DNA from: Agarilytica sp045430345
Lineage (GTDB): Bacteria; Pseudomonadota; Gammaproteobacteria; Pseudomonadales; Cellvibrionaceae
NCBI GenBank assembly: GCA_045430345.1
Contig: JAILXT010000006.1
Coordinates: 310,001 to 374,000, forward strand
Reading direction: 5' to 3'
DNA length: 64,000 nucleotides
Made by a program: the position numbers and the translations under genes. Shown piece after piece: positions 55,921 through 64,000 of this stretch; positions within the stretch are counted from its first letter, which is position 1; every line of letters starts with the position of its first letter. The notes beneath the pieces were generated by a model that saw only the letters and a list, made by a program, of their open reading frames with translations, did no database searches and was not told where the DNA came from.

Positions 55921-57182
55921 CGCCGCTGCAAAAAGAGCTGAGGTGCCATCGGTTCGATTTGAAATTTAAAGTGGCCCAGCATATTCATTCCCAAAAGTCC
56001 GTCGATATTATCTGCCATTTCAAAATCTAGAACTGCCAACTGAGTATCCGAGAGGCGGAACTCGCCCAGAGAGACATTATCTAACCCGACAATTGCACCC
56101 TTGGTGACCCCATTCGCAGTGCGGAACATACGCGAACCGAGTTCTTCCACCTGTATCTGAGAAGCAACCCTTCTGTAAGCGCTCCGCGACAAAGTTGTAA
56201 CGGAAGCACCCGTATCTATCAATAAACGCACACTCGCTTGATCATCTAACGTTAAACGCACCAAGTAGTGATTACCGTGCTTTTCCAAGGCCACAGCGCC
56301 GTCATATGCTTCTGTCGCCCCCGCCGGACTCACATCAGCTTGTTCAGTAATGCTCGCCAATAGCTTATTTGCTTTTGTCACGGATTCACCCGATCCGATC
56401 AGTTGTAACAACGTTTGCTGAGCAGAATAACGCTCATCATTTTCGATATACACTTCCGCCATTCGCAAGCGCTGCGAAGCCGAAAGCAAGTCGACCGATT
56501 CTGCCTGAGAATAAAGTTGGCTTAATAAATACCATTCGTACTTTACCGAGAGGCTCTCATCGGCACGTGTTAAAAACTCCGAAAACTTTCCATTCACGTT
56601 TTGCTTAGCATGTTGTGAATACGCGTATTCATTTGCTAACTGATAGATATTAATCGCATCTAAAAAATAGTCGGCTTGTGTATTAAATTCGGCCAGCAAC
56701 AGCAAGACATCCACATCATCATATTTCAGCGAGAGGTATGCATCCGTCAACGCAATAAAGTCTTCACTATTGTCTGATGACATTAAGGCCGACATATAAA
56801 CAAGAAGCTCATGCCTTAAGACGGTACTCGCCTTGGCGCTAATCGCCTGAACGTGCTGATAAACGTCCATCGCGTCAGAATAGCGCCCCGCATCTAACAA
56901 ACTAAAAAAACGTTGCTGAAGCGTTTTGGGTGAATCTTGCTGAGCCATTGTTGCCTTAGAAGCGAGGACCTCAGAAGATTTTTTTTCAGGCAGGGAAGCA
57001 TCGGTATTGTTTTGGGTGGTTTCTGACTCGGAAAAGCTGCCATCTGCACTTTGTTTATTGTTCGGGGCACTAGCAGCCTGGGCAAGAATGGCTTCTCGCG
57101 CGCCCGCACTCCAATGCGTGCTAGCAATCCAGCCAAGGACGAAGCCAAAAATTAAAACATTAAGTGTCGCAGCTATTTTCAT
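55917..57182 (-). CDS. Membrane-anchored retropepsin-like aspartic protease
   Basis: A 421-residue protein with an N-terminal membrane anchor (about 6-20) and a polar linker. A helical, TPR-like middle follows (about 75-285; repeated A...Y..A...Y helices such as YFLDAINIYQLANEYAY). A C-terminal clan-AA protease domain (about 300-421) has LLIDTGASVTTLS with the catalytic Asp and IDGLLGMNMLGHF. These enzymes act as dimers in the periplasm. It is the last gene of the minus-strand riboflavin-region run and lies 17 bp after ribA. Confidence 0.83.
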   Translation of the reverse strand: MKIAATLNVLIFGFVLGWIASTHWSAGAREAILAQAASAPNNKQSADGSFSESETTQNNTDASLPEKKSSEVLASKATMAQQDSPKTLQQRFFSLLDAGRYSDAMDVYQHVQAISAKASTVLRHELLVYMSALMSSDNSEDFIALTDAYLSLKYDDVDVLLLLAEFNTQADYFLDAINIYQLANEYAYSQHAKQNVNGKFSEFLTRADESLSVKYEWYLLSQLYSQAESVDLLSASQRLRMAEVYIENDERYSAQQTLLQLIGSGESVTKANKLLASITEQADVSPAGATEAYDGAVALEKHGNHYLVRLTLDDQASVRLLIDTGASVTTLSRSAYRRVASQIQVEELGSRMFRTANGVTKGAIVGLDNVSLGEFRLSDTQLAVLDFEMADNIDGLLGMNMLGHFKFQIEPMAPQLFLQRR

Positions 57183-57198
57183 TGTGAAGGAAGATAAC

Positions 57199-57846
57199 TT
57201 AGGGTTCTTTCCCGGGTTGAGGCTCAGACGATTCCACTACATCCCCTTCGCTCCCATCACCTTGAAAAAGATGACCGAGCTTGCCCTTTTTAGTTTCCAA
57301 ATAGTCTGCATTGTGCGGATTACGACCCGTTTCATGGGGTAGGCGCTCCGCAATACCGATACCAATATCTTCCAGCGCTTTTATTTTACGCGGGTTATTG
57401 GTCATCAGTTTCACCTTTGAAATACCGACTTTCTCAAACATCGGTTTGAGCATGGAGTAGTCACGCATGTCCGCACCAAAACCCAACTGCTCATTCGCCT
57501 CGACCGTATCAGCACCGCAATCTTGTAAATGGTAGGCGCGGATTTTATTAATAAGGCCAATGCCCCGCCCTTCTTGGCGAAGATAAAAAATGGCACCACG
57601 ACCTTCTACGGCAATTTTATGCATGGCGGCCTGTAACTGGGCACCGCAATCACATCGCATACTGAATAAGGCATCCCCCGTTAAACACTCCGAGTGAATA
57701 CGCACCAGGACAGGCTCATCCGTAGACAAGTTACCCATGGATAATATGATATGTTCTTTATCATTATCTTCATCTACAAAGCCATGGATCTCAAACATCC
57801 CCATAGGCGTTGGCAACTTTGATTTTTCGACGTACTTTACCGTCAC
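57199..57846 (-). CDS. ribA: GTP cyclohydrolase II
   Basis: A 215-residue RibA. The GTG at 57846 (GAGG seven bases upstream) gives the normal start TVKYVEKSKLPTPMG. It opens the imidazole ring of GTP, the first step of riboflavin synthesis. Zinc cysteines are in place (ECLTGDALFSMRCDCGAQLQ: CX10CXC), as are the RxEGRGIGL loop (LRQEGRGIGLINKIRAYHLQD) and LMTNNPRKIKAL. It is the only RibA in the window with all active-site residues. The RibA-like half of ribBA lacks the zinc ligands, so this gene probably supplies the activity. Confidence 0.95.
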   Translation of the reverse strand: MTVKYVEKSKLPTPMGMFEIHGFVDEDNDKEHIILSMGNLSTDEPVLVRIHSECLTGDALFSMRCDCGAQLQAAMHKIAVEGRGAIFYLRQEGRGIGLINKIRAYHLQDCGADTVEANEQLGFGADMRDYSMLKPMFEKVGISKVKLMTNNPRKIKALEDIGIGIAERLPHETGRNPHNADYLETKKGKLGHLFQGDGSEGDVVESSEPQPGKEP

Positions 57847-57862
57847 TAGATTTCCTCGATCA

Positions 57863-58516
57863 CTAAAACTTTGCTTGTAACACCAGCACGCCGTCATCAA
57901 CATTCATTTCAACACGCGCTAAATACGAATTACCTAATAATATTTCTGATGGAAACGCGCCTTCCGTTACCGTCGCTTCAACATTATGTATTTTCACTGT
58001 GCCGACGGAAACACTTTGCAACACAATACGGTATCCTCGGATCACACCGTTCGCCGTTGAAATACTGACCGGCATGCCCGACTTATAATCCAAGCGTAAT
58101 TTATTCGCGACAAGTGAGCTCATCGCCACATTTGTCGCGCCGGTATCCACCAAAAAATTGACCTTTTGGCCATTGATACGACCCGGCGTAAAGTAATGCC
58201 CACCCACACCACGTGCAATACGGATCTGCTCCTTTTCAGGTGCTGAATATTGCACCCCACCGATTTGTCGGGACAAGGTTAAGGTCTGCCTCTTCCCATC
58301 AATCTCCACCACCGCTTCTTTGGTGTTTGAGCTAATTAAGGTAATTCCTTCTGGTGAAGTTTTACCGGCTTTAATCATCCGCTGCGCTCCGTTCACTTCG
58401 AGCACGACCATATTTTTTAATAGGCCCCGCACCACAATATCGTTCGCTGCACAAACCGAAACTGACATCAACATAAGTGACCACGCCAGTATCGCCACCA
58501 ACTTAGACCTAGACAT
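57863..58516 (-). CDS. Exported retropepsin-like aspartic protease
   Basis: A 217-residue exported protein of the TIGR02281-type clan-AA proteases. GAGGTGG lies before the ATG at 58516. The signal peptide (about 1-24) ends VCAA. The N-terminal ~75 residues are beta-rich (VLEVNGAQRMIKAGKTSPEGITLI). The protease domain has VNFLVDTGATNVAMSS with the catalytic Asp, the flap-like ISTANGVIRGYRI and ILLGNSYL. It shares its fold with the protease two genes downstream, but is shorter and is probably soluble in the periplasm. The target is unknown. Confidence 0.87.
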   Translation of the reverse strand: MSRSKLVAILAWSLMLMSVSVCAANDIVVRGLLKNMVVLEVNGAQRMIKAGKTSPEGITLISSNTKEAVVEIDGKRQTLTLSRQIGGVQYSAPEKEQIRIARGVGGHYFTPGRINGQKVNFLVDTGATNVAMSSLVANKLRLDYKSGMPVSISTANGVIRGYRIVLQSVSVGTVKIHNVEATVTEGAFPSEILLGNSYLARVEMNVDDGVLVLQAKF

Positions 58517-58535
58517 ACCTACCACCTCTAAAACC

Positions 58536-59021
58536 TTAGAAGAAGACCAACCATACCTGTAAGCATAGCCAAGCGGCAACGCCCGCGATCACGTCATCGA
58601 TCATAATGCCAAACCCGCCCTTCGCATGCTTATCCACCCATGAAATAGGCCATGGTTTTACCATGTCAAAAAAGCGGAACAATACAAAACCGATCAGCAC
58701 ATTCTGCCAGCTCAAAGGCACCAAGAACATGGTAATCCAAAACCCGACAAACTCATCCCAAACGATGCCTGAATGATCATGCACGCCTAATTTTTTGGAC
58801 GCATAACCACACAAGTAATTCCCCCAAAATGTCGCTGCCAATACAAGACCGGCATAGCCCCACCAAGGCAACTGCACCAACAATAAATATAAAGGGATTG
58901 ACGCTAAGGTCCCCATGGTGCCTGGGATAATGGGCGAAAGCCCCGAGCCAAACCCAAAGGCCAGCAGCATATTGGGAGAACGCAGTACTAATTTAGTGTC
59001 AACGGATTGAGGTTTTCTCAC
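58536..59021 (-). CDS. pgpA: Phosphatidylglycerophosphatase A
   Basis: A 161-residue inner-membrane PgpA. Signatures: FGFGSGLSPIIPGTMGTL (22-39), HDHSGIVWDEFVGFWI with acidic catalytic/metal residues (about 81-96), FRFFDMVKPWP (about 115-125) and GGFGIMIDDVIAGV (about 135-148). It removes the phosphate from phosphatidylglycerol phosphate in phospholipid synthesis. It follows thiL by 56 bp, the usual thiL-pgpA order. Confidence 0.95.
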   Translation of the reverse strand: MRKPQSVDTKLVLRSPNMLLAFGFGSGLSPIIPGTMGTLASIPLYLLLVQLPWWGYAGLVLAATFWGNYLCGYASKKLGVHDHSGIVWDEFVGFWITMFLVPLSWQNVLIGFVLFRFFDMVKPWPISWVDKHAKGGFGIMIDDVIAGVAAWLCLQVWLVFF

Positions 59022-59077
59022 AGGGTAACGCGCCTAATATTGCTTAACATCTCTTAATATCTCAGCAGTACAATTTG

Positions 59078-60094
59078 TTATGAAGCAAAATGGCGATAAC
59101 CTTTCGCTGTGATAGCGTCCCCACTAGCGCTAGATCGCACACCGGAACCCGCCACCACTTCACCAATATGAGCGATAGTAACATCCAATCCTTTCATACG
59201 CTCTTCTAGCAGTGAACGCTTAGCCTTAGGCACGGTAAAACATAACTGGTAATCGTCACCACCATGTAGAACCCAATCCTGAGCCATGGTGCTCGGCACG
59301 TCACACATCTCAGCAAGATTTGCCGCAAGCACACTTAACCCTACGGAATACGGAATTGCCTCCAAACTCAAGCTCACAGCAACGCCACTCGCTCGGCAAA
59401 TATGGCCCAGATCAGCGACCAGACCATCCGACACATCGATGGCCGAACTCGCCACACCCTCCAGTGCCTGCCCAAGGCTCAGCTGCGGTTCAGGCCGAAA
59501 ATATCGCTCAATCAAATATTCACGATCATCTTCATCTATATCTAGTACATCCTGTGGCTCGTCCGACTCCGTTTCCTGTAGCAGCTCTTTTAACATATGC
59601 AACGCAGCTGCACCGTCACCCATTGGGCCCGAGACAAAAACATCATCACCAACTTCTGCACCACCGCGACAAATCGCTTTGCCTTCATCCACCAAGCCTT
59701 GAACCTGGATCGAAATACAAAGCGGCCCGCGCACGGTATCCCCGCCCACCAAAGGACAAGAAAATAACGCCGCCGCTTGATGTAAGCCCTCGCTAAATGA
59801 CGCTAACCATTCTTCATTTACTTCAGGCAGGGACAGCGCAAGCGTGAAGCACAAAGGCGTCGCCCCCATCGCAGCCAAATCACTTAACGAAACACGTAGG
59901 GCACGCTCCGCAATTAAATTGGCATCAGAGCCAGAAAAGAAATGTACATCAGGTAGGAGCGTATCAATGGAAAACACCAACTGTTTTCCCGCCGGAATAC
60001 TCGCAATCGCACAATCATCACCAACGGCGAGAGGGATATTAGGATAATCTTGTTCGCGTTTAAAATATCGCGAAATTAATTCAAATTCATCCAT
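59078..60094 (-). CDS. thiL: Thiamine-monophosphate kinase
   Basis: A 338-residue ThiL. The ATG at 60094 is preferred to a GTG three bases upstream. The N-terminus DEFELISRYF, VGDDCAI, SIDTLLPDVHF, ALRVSLSDLAAMGATPL, and GGDTVRGP all match the family. The C-terminus has SSAIDVSDGLVADLGHIC and LHGGDDYQLCF. It phosphorylates thiamine monophosphate to the diphosphate cofactor. It lies in the conserved nusB-thiL-pgpA run, but a 98-bp palindromic element separates it from nusB. Confidence 0.96.
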   Translation of the reverse strand: MDEFELISRYFKREQDYPNIPLAVGDDCAIASIPAGKQLVFSIDTLLPDVHFFSGSDANLIAERALRVSLSDLAAMGATPLCFTLALSLPEVNEEWLASFSEGLHQAAALFSCPLVGGDTVRGPLCISIQVQGLVDEGKAICRGGAEVGDDVFVSGPMGDGAAALHMLKELLQETESDEPQDVLDIDEDDREYLIERYFRPEPQLSLGQALEGVASSAIDVSDGLVADLGHICRASGVAVSLSLEAIPYSVGLSVLAANLAEMCDVPSTMAQDWVLHGGDDYQLCFTVPKAKRSLLEERMKGLDVTIAHIGEVVAGSGVRSSASGDAITAKGYRHFAS

Positions 60095-60141
60095 CACGAG
60101 AATTCGTTTTAGCTGCAGTAATTATGGGAAATACCAAAAGT

Positions 60142-60239
60142 GAATCCTGGACTATTTTCAAGACCTTCTGATGACAAGGATGTCATCAGAGAGCCTACAG
60201 GATGTACTCGCGGCGTGTCTTGAAAATAGTCCAGGATTC
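60142..60239. mobile_element. 98-bp palindromic MITE/REP-like element
   Basis: Perfect 23-bp terminal inverted repeats (60142-60164 and 60217-60239) enclose an inner perfect hairpin TCTGATGAC/GTCATCAGA (60167-60175, 60182-60190) and a GCCTACAGGATGTACTCGC stretch. It has no coding capacity. The structure fits a non-autonomous miniature inverted-repeat or REP-type element inserted between nusB and thiL. Confidence 0.7.
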
Positions 60240-60266
60240 GCTGGGAGCTATGCAAATTGGGGCGGC

Positions 60267-60776
60267 TTAAGAACTCTTATTCTTGGCAGCGTCATTCGAC
60301 TTCTTACCCGCTTTCCCGCCGGGCTTCCCTCCAGACTTGCCACCCGCCTTAACTTCAGCCTCGCGCAAAGTCACTGCCAGCTTATCCAACACGCCATTCA
60401 CAAATTTATGGCTGTCCGCAGCACCAAATTTTTTCGCCAAATTCACCGACTCATTGATCACCACTTTATAGGGCACATCTACGCGGGATTTAAACTCAAA
60501 GCTCGCCATACGCAAAATAGCCTTCGTCACCGGATCTAATTCTTCCAAGGACATCCCTTTTAAAAAAGGCGTATACGCCTCATCCAAAGTAGACTTAATC
60601 GCAGCTGCGCCATGAAACAACTCATGAAAATACTCAACATCGACTTTCGACATATCATTATCAGTGTGATATTCGGATTCGATCCCACCCAGATTGTTGC
60701 CCGTCATTTCCCACTGGTAAAGCGCTTGCATTGCATAATGTCGCGCGCGACTACGCGTCGCTGCAGTAATTTTCAT
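60267..60776 (-). CDS. nusB: Transcription antitermination factor NusB
   Basis: A 169-residue NusB: RSRARHYAMQALYQWEMTGNN, HELFHGAAAIKSTLDE, LEELDPVTKAILRMASFEF, VPYKVVINESVNLAKKFGAADSHKFVNGVLDKLA. It binds boxA RNA with S10 in rRNA antitermination. The C-terminus carries a ~30-residue Gly/Lys extension (KAGGKSGGKPGGKAGKKS) beyond the usual ~140 residues, likely disordered and RNA-binding. It lies 17 bp after ribH. Confidence 0.95.
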   Translation of the reverse strand: MKITAATRSRARHYAMQALYQWEMTGNNLGGIESEYHTDNDMSKVDVEYFHELFHGAAAIKSTLDEAYTPFLKGMSLEELDPVTKAILRMASFEFKSRVDVPYKVVINESVNLAKKFGAADSHKFVNGVLDKLAVTLREAEVKAGGKSGGKPGGKAGKKSNDAAKNKSS

Positions 60777-60793
60777 AATATTAAATCTTGTGC

Positions 60794-61261
60794 TTAAAGC
60801 TTATTAATTAAAGAAACCATTTCCAGTGCAGTGCTAGCCGCTTCCGCACCTTTATTACCCGCTTTAGTACCAGAACGCTCAATCGCTTGCTCAATACTAT
60901 CCACCGTTAACACACCGAAGGTAATCGGCAAGCCAGCATTTAACGACACTTGCGCAAGGCCTTTCGTACACTCACCCGCCACATAATCGAAATGCGGTGT
61001 GCCGCCGCGAATAACCGCGCCCAAAGCAATAATGGCATCGTATTTTTTAGAATCTGCAATTTTCTGCGCAGCTAAAGGGAATTCAAACGCCCCTGGCGCA
61101 TAAACTATTTCAATATCGTCATCGGCAACGCCCTGACGACGAAGCGTATCGATCGCGCCATCTTTCAAATGCTCGACCACAAAGCTATTCCAACGACTAA
61201 CGAGCAAAGCAAACTTGCCGCTTACTTGTTTAAAATCACCTTCAATCACTTTAATTGTCAT
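60794..61261 (-). CDS. ribH: 6,7-dimethyl-8-ribityllumazine synthase
   Basis: A 155-residue lumazine synthase: ALLVSRWNSFVVEHLKDGA, VYAPGAFEFPLAAQ, DAIIALGAVIRGGTPHFDYVAGE with the catalytic His, and PITFGVLTVDSIEQAIERSG. It condenses the ribityl-pyrimidine with dihydroxybutanone phosphate. Tightly packed between ribBA and nusB. Confidence 0.96.
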   Translation of the reverse strand: MTIKVIEGDFKQVSGKFALLVSRWNSFVVEHLKDGAIDTLRRQGVADDDIEIVYAPGAFEFPLAAQKIADSKKYDAIIALGAVIRGGTPHFDYVAGECTKGLAQVSLNAGLPITFGVLTVDSIEQAIERSGTKAGNKGAEAASTALEMVSLINKL

Positions 61262-61276
61262 GCTTATTCAACCTTT

Positions 61277-62392
61277 TTAATCGTCTATCTGGATATATTC
61301 GGTTACTTCTAAATCAAAGCCTGAAATACCGCTAAATTTAAATGGCGCACTCATCAAACGCATTTTTTCAACGCCAAGATCTTTGAGTATTTGAGCACCC
61401 GCACCAATTTGCTTATACGACATATCTTGTTTAGGACGCGTTTGCTTACCCGAAAGCATCCAATCAATGCTCTCTTCAATTTCTTGCGTTGACTCGCTAT
61501 GGCAAATCAAGACTAAAACACCCTTGCCTGCGTCCGCGACGCATTTCATTGCGCGCTGAAAACTCCAGGGCGGCGGCATGTCATTGTCTGAACGTTCAAC
61601 GCCCAATACATCGCGCGCAGTACTGGCCACATGCACGCGCACCAATACCGATTCATCCGTATCCACATCGCCTTTGACCAACGCGAAATGCAACTCTTGG
61701 TGTGCACTGTTTTCGTAAGTGCGTAAAGTAAATTCACCGTACTGGGTATTTACTTTGCGTTCATTAATACAGACAACGGTTTTTTCATTCATCATTCTGT
61801 AATGAATTAAATCCGCGATGGTGCCAATTTTAATATCGTGTTTCTGCGCAAAGACTTCTAACTCAGGCCGGCGCGCCATGGTGCCGTCTTCATTCATGAT
61901 TTCAATAATCACGGCAGAAGGATCGTAACCTGCCAAGCGAGCCAAATCACAACCGGCTTCAGTGTGACCCGCACGAATTAAAACACCGCCTTGCTCCGCC
62001 ATTAATGGGAATATATGCCCAGGTTGCACCAGGTCTTGCGGTTTTGCATTCGGAGCAACCGCTGCGCGAACGGTACGCGCGCGGTCAGCCGCAGAAATAC
62101 CCGTCGTCACGCCTTCTGCCGCTTCGATAGACACGGTAAATGCGGTGGAATGTGCGGCGCGATTGTCTTTTACCATTAACGGTAAATCTAATTGACGACA
62201 ACGATCACCGGACAATGTCAGACAAATAAGCCCGCGAGCATGGGTCGCCATAAAGTTAATATCTTCTGCGCGCACCTGCTGTGCCGCGATCACAAGATCA
62301 CCTTCGTTCTCGCGATCTTCATCATCCATTAAGATAACCATCCGCCCTTGGCGAATGTCATCGATAATTTCTTCTACACTATTGAGTTCCAT
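61277..62392 (-). CDS. ribBA: RibBA: dihydroxybutanone-phosphate synthase with degenerate RibA domain
   Basis: A 371-residue fusion. The N-terminal RibB domain (about 1-200) has MDDEDRENEGDLVIAA, ATHARGLICL, and RAGHTEAGCDLARLAG with the catalytic acids, so it should make 3,4-dihydroxy-2-butanone 4-phosphate. The C-terminal RibA-like domain (about 205-370) lacks the CX10CXC zinc motif (RVHVASTARDVLGVE instead) and the RQEGRG arginine loop, so GTP cyclohydrolase activity is unlikely. Such hybrids are common in gammaproteobacteria that carry a separate ribA, as here at 57199. Confidence 0.95.
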   Translation of the reverse strand: MELNSVEEIIDDIRQGRMVILMDDEDRENEGDLVIAAQQVRAEDINFMATHARGLICLTLSGDRCRQLDLPLMVKDNRAAHSTAFTVSIEAAEGVTTGISAADRARTVRAAVAPNAKPQDLVQPGHIFPLMAEQGGVLIRAGHTEAGCDLARLAGYDPSAVIIEIMNEDGTMARRPELEVFAQKHDIKIGTIADLIHYRMMNEKTVVCINERKVNTQYGEFTLRTYENSAHQELHFALVKGDVDTDESVLVRVHVASTARDVLGVERSDNDMPPPWSFQRAMKCVADAGKGVLVLICHSESTQEIEESIDWMLSGKQTRPKQDMSYKQIGAGAQILKDLGVEKMRLMSAPFKFSGISGFDLEVTEYIQIDD

Positions 62393-62405
62393 AGTTCCTC
62401 AAAAC

Positions 62406-63062
62406 TTATTTTAAATAACCATTTTCCGCTAAAAACGCTTCGCTAATGGTCGCGTTTTTTTCTGCGGCTTTTTCACCCATCAATAATCTTTCTAGATACC
62501 GGGCAATGACATCTACTTCCAAATTCACCAACGTACCCGCTCCATACTCGCCCATAACAGTATGGCTCAAAGTATGCGGCACGATATTCAAGTCAAATAC
62601 ATCACCATCCACTTGGTTCACGGTAAGGCTAATACCATCCACCGTAATCGACCCCTTATGAGCAATGTATTTCGCTAAGGCTTTAGGGGTACGTACTTTA
62701 AATCGTTCAGAACGTGCATCCACTTCACGGCTCAATACTTCACCTAGCCCATCAACATGCCCACTTACAATGTGACCACCAAGACGTGACTCTGGCGTCA
62801 GGGCTTTTTCTAAGTTCACTTGCGAACCAACCTGCCACTTTCCCACGGTCGTTAAATCTAACGTTTCAACAGAAACATCGGCGATAAACGCCTGACCAGG
62901 TAAGGCAACCGCCGTAAGGCACACACCATTGGTCGCAATGGAATCCCCCAGCGCCACATCATCCCATTCTAGGGTAGGCGCAGAGACGGTGATACGCACA
63001 TCGCCAGAGCGTCGCTCAAGGGCTTCAACACGACCAATTGCTTGAATAATTCCGGTAAACAC
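62406..63062 (-). CDS. ribE: Riboflavin synthase, alpha subunit
   Basis: A 218-residue enzyme with two lumazine-binding repeats. Repeat 1 starts MFTGIIQAIGRVEAL, with DSIATNGVCLTA; repeat 2 has GGHIVSGHVDGLGEV and GSITVDGISLTVNQV. It dismutates two ribityllumazine molecules to riboflavin. Also named ribC in other bacteria. It lies between ribD and ribBA with short spacers. Confidence 0.96.
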   Translation of the reverse strand: MFTGIIQAIGRVEALERRSGDVRITVSAPTLEWDDVALGDSIATNGVCLTAVALPGQAFIADVSVETLDLTTVGKWQVGSQVNLEKALTPESRLGGHIVSGHVDGLGEVLSREVDARSERFKVRTPKALAKYIAHKGSITVDGISLTVNQVDGDVFDLNIVPHTLSHTVMGEYGAGTLVNLEVDVIARYLERLLMGEKAAEKNATISEAFLAENGYLK

Positions 63063-63095
63063 AGGGCTCGCTTTAACCTATTTAGTACAGGGGGT

Positions 63096-64000
63096 TTAAC
63101 CTACGGGATCGGGGGTCGCGATAATACGCCAATCCGCACCAATTGCGCGAATATCTTGTATATTCAAGGGCAATTGACCACTCATTTTGTCGATCGGTAA
63201 GTCAAACAGCGGTCTTGCGCTACTGCCCATCAACATCGGCGCCATATAAACGACAAATTCATCGACCAGACCTTCCGCCACAAATGCGCCCGCCAAGGTC
63301 GCCCCGGTTTCGACTAAGACCTCATTGCACCCTTCATCCGCTAAACGCTTCAATAACGCCCTGAGATTGATACGCCCCTGTTTCTCAGGTAAATGCCATA
63401 CGGTCCGATCTTCATTCTTCACATTGCTGGACTCACCCATCACAATAACGGTGTGACCTGGCTGATTCAGTATATCGGCCTTTTTGGGACAACGGCCTTG
63501 GGTATCCAGCACGATTCGCAGTGGTTGGCGATCTTCATTTTCGAGACGCACCGTGAGCGCAGGGTCATCATGAATAACCGACTCCACGCCGGTAATAATC
63601 GCACAACTGCGCGCCCGTAACTTTTGCGCATCCACGCGAGCATCTGGACCGGTGATCCATTTGCTTTCCCCGCTGGCCATTGCCGTGCGGCCATCAATAC
63701 TCGTGGCCATTTTGCAACGAACAAAGGGTAAGCCTTGGGTCATTCGTTTGATAAAACCTGCATTGAGCTGCCGGGCAGAATCCTCTAATACAGGCCCATC
63801 TATCTGGATGCCCGCATTTCTCAAACATTCCAAACCCGCGCCCGCCACTTCTGGGTTTGGGTCCTCCATCGCGTATACGACCCGCGAAACACCCGCAGAC
63901 ACCAAGGCTTCGGCACAAGGGCCAGTTTTTCCTTGATGTGCACATGGCTCCAAGGTGACATAAACCGTGGCGCCCTTAGCGAGATCGCCAGCGGCTTTAA
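63096..64000 (-). CDS. ribD: RibD deaminase/reductase, truncated by the window edge
   Basis: The frame runs to the window edge, so the first residues, including the HAE zinc motif of the deaminase, are missing. What remains: the second zinc motif EPCAHQGKTGPC, VYAMEDPNPEVAGAGL, then the reductase domain (PFVRCKMATSIDGRTAMASGESKWITG, ARSCAIITGVESVIHDDP, VLVETGATLAGAFV, YMAPMLMGSSARPLFDL). RibD does the second and third steps of riboflavin synthesis. It lies 33 bp upstream of ribE. The TTG at 63953 is only the first start codon inside the window, not the real start. Confidence 0.95.
   Translation of the reverse strand, partial: KAAGDLAKGATVYVTLEPCAHQGKTGPCAEALVSAGVSRVVYAMEDPNPEVAGAGLECLRNAGIQIDGPVLEDSARQLNAGFIKRMTQGLPFVRCKMATSIDGRTAMASGESKWITGPDARVDAQKLRARSCAIITGVESVIHDDPALTVRLENEDRQPLRIVLDTQGRCPKKADILNQPGHTVIVMGESSNVKNEDRTVWHLPEKQGRINLRALLKRLADEGCNEVLVETGATLAGAFVAEGLVDEFVVYMAPMLMGSSARPLFDLPIDKMSGQLPLNIQDIRAIGADWRIIATPDPVG

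Noticed and set aside
59286..59796. Long plus-strand frames opposite thiL
   Set aside because: Antisense shadows of thiL, which is an unambiguous full-length gene.
62393..63095. FMN riboswitch in the riboflavin cluster
   Set aside because: Spacers between ribD, ribE and ribBA are too short and no RFN-like fold was seen; a leader before ribD would be outside the window.

Overview
The window looks like chromosome of a free-living, probably marine or polymer-degrading gammaproteobacterium. Three lines of sequence evidence point that way: typical gammaproteobacterial housekeeping blocks (ribD-ribE-ribBA-ribH-nusB-thiL-pgpA, a divergent fpr/LysR pair, recQ, NAD-type malic enzyme, hemB), a heavy load of c-di-GMP and two-component signalling genes, and very large secreted or lipoprotein genes with Pro-Thr linkers. 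That style is common in Cellvibrionales/Oceanospirillales-like bacteria. The family placement is an inference; no rRNA or tRNA gene was recognised. There is no prophage, complete insertion sequence or CRISPR array.

Layout. 1-2.4 kb: truncated PAS-domain gene, DUF924 protein, small outer-membrane barrel, 38-residue membrane peptide. 2.4-9.4 kb: phospho-signalling island with a membrane-anchored tandem kinase/pseudokinase, a stand-alone winged-helix protein and two FHA proteins, interrupted by a secreted PHB-depolymerase-like esterase. 9.4-17.8 kb: one giant lipoprotein gene (about 2771 aa). 18-22.6 kb: unknown membrane and small proteins, a ~50-bp direct repeat, then TraB/GumN, HopJ-family, carboxylesterase and an alanine-rich lipoprotein. 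22.7-27.2 kb: response regulator, secreted class-3 lipase and 7TM-type histidine kinase on one strand; next to it, divergently, a 1744-aa multi-Ig/FG-GAP lipoprotein (27.3-32.6 kb).

32.7-44.7 kb: radical SAM protein, recQ, a degenerate HD-GYP protein, malic enzyme, a PAS-GGDEF-EAL protein, a broken arsenate-reductase gene (no intact ORF), SapC family protein, fpr and its divergent LysR regulator. 44.7-49.6 kb: a YfiN/YfiR-like pair in which the YfiN-like protein also carries PAS and EAL domains, acylphosphatase, and a double cNMP-binding/rhodanese protein. 49.9-55.9 kb: hemB, polysaccharide deacetylase, short AraC protein, small membrane peptide, DegV, YebC/PmpR family protein, unknown two-TM protein. 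55.9-64 kb: one long minus-strand run of riboflavin, thiamine and phospholipid genes plus two retropepsin-like proteases.

How the genes work together. The terminal block makes riboflavin: RibD, RibE, RibB (in RibBA), RibH, and a separate RibA that supplies the GTP cyclohydrolase II activity which the RibA-like half of RibBA has probably lost. The Ser/Thr kinase and FHA proteins probably form one phospho-relay, and the RR-lipase-HK set one sensory/secretory unit. The YfiRN-like pair, the PAS-GGDEF-EAL protein and the HD-GYP protein point to strong c-di-GMP control. The least explained items are the kinase/FHA/giant-lipoprotein neighbourhood, the modified YfiRN pair, the arsC relic, and a 98-bp palindromic MITE-like element between nusB and thiL.
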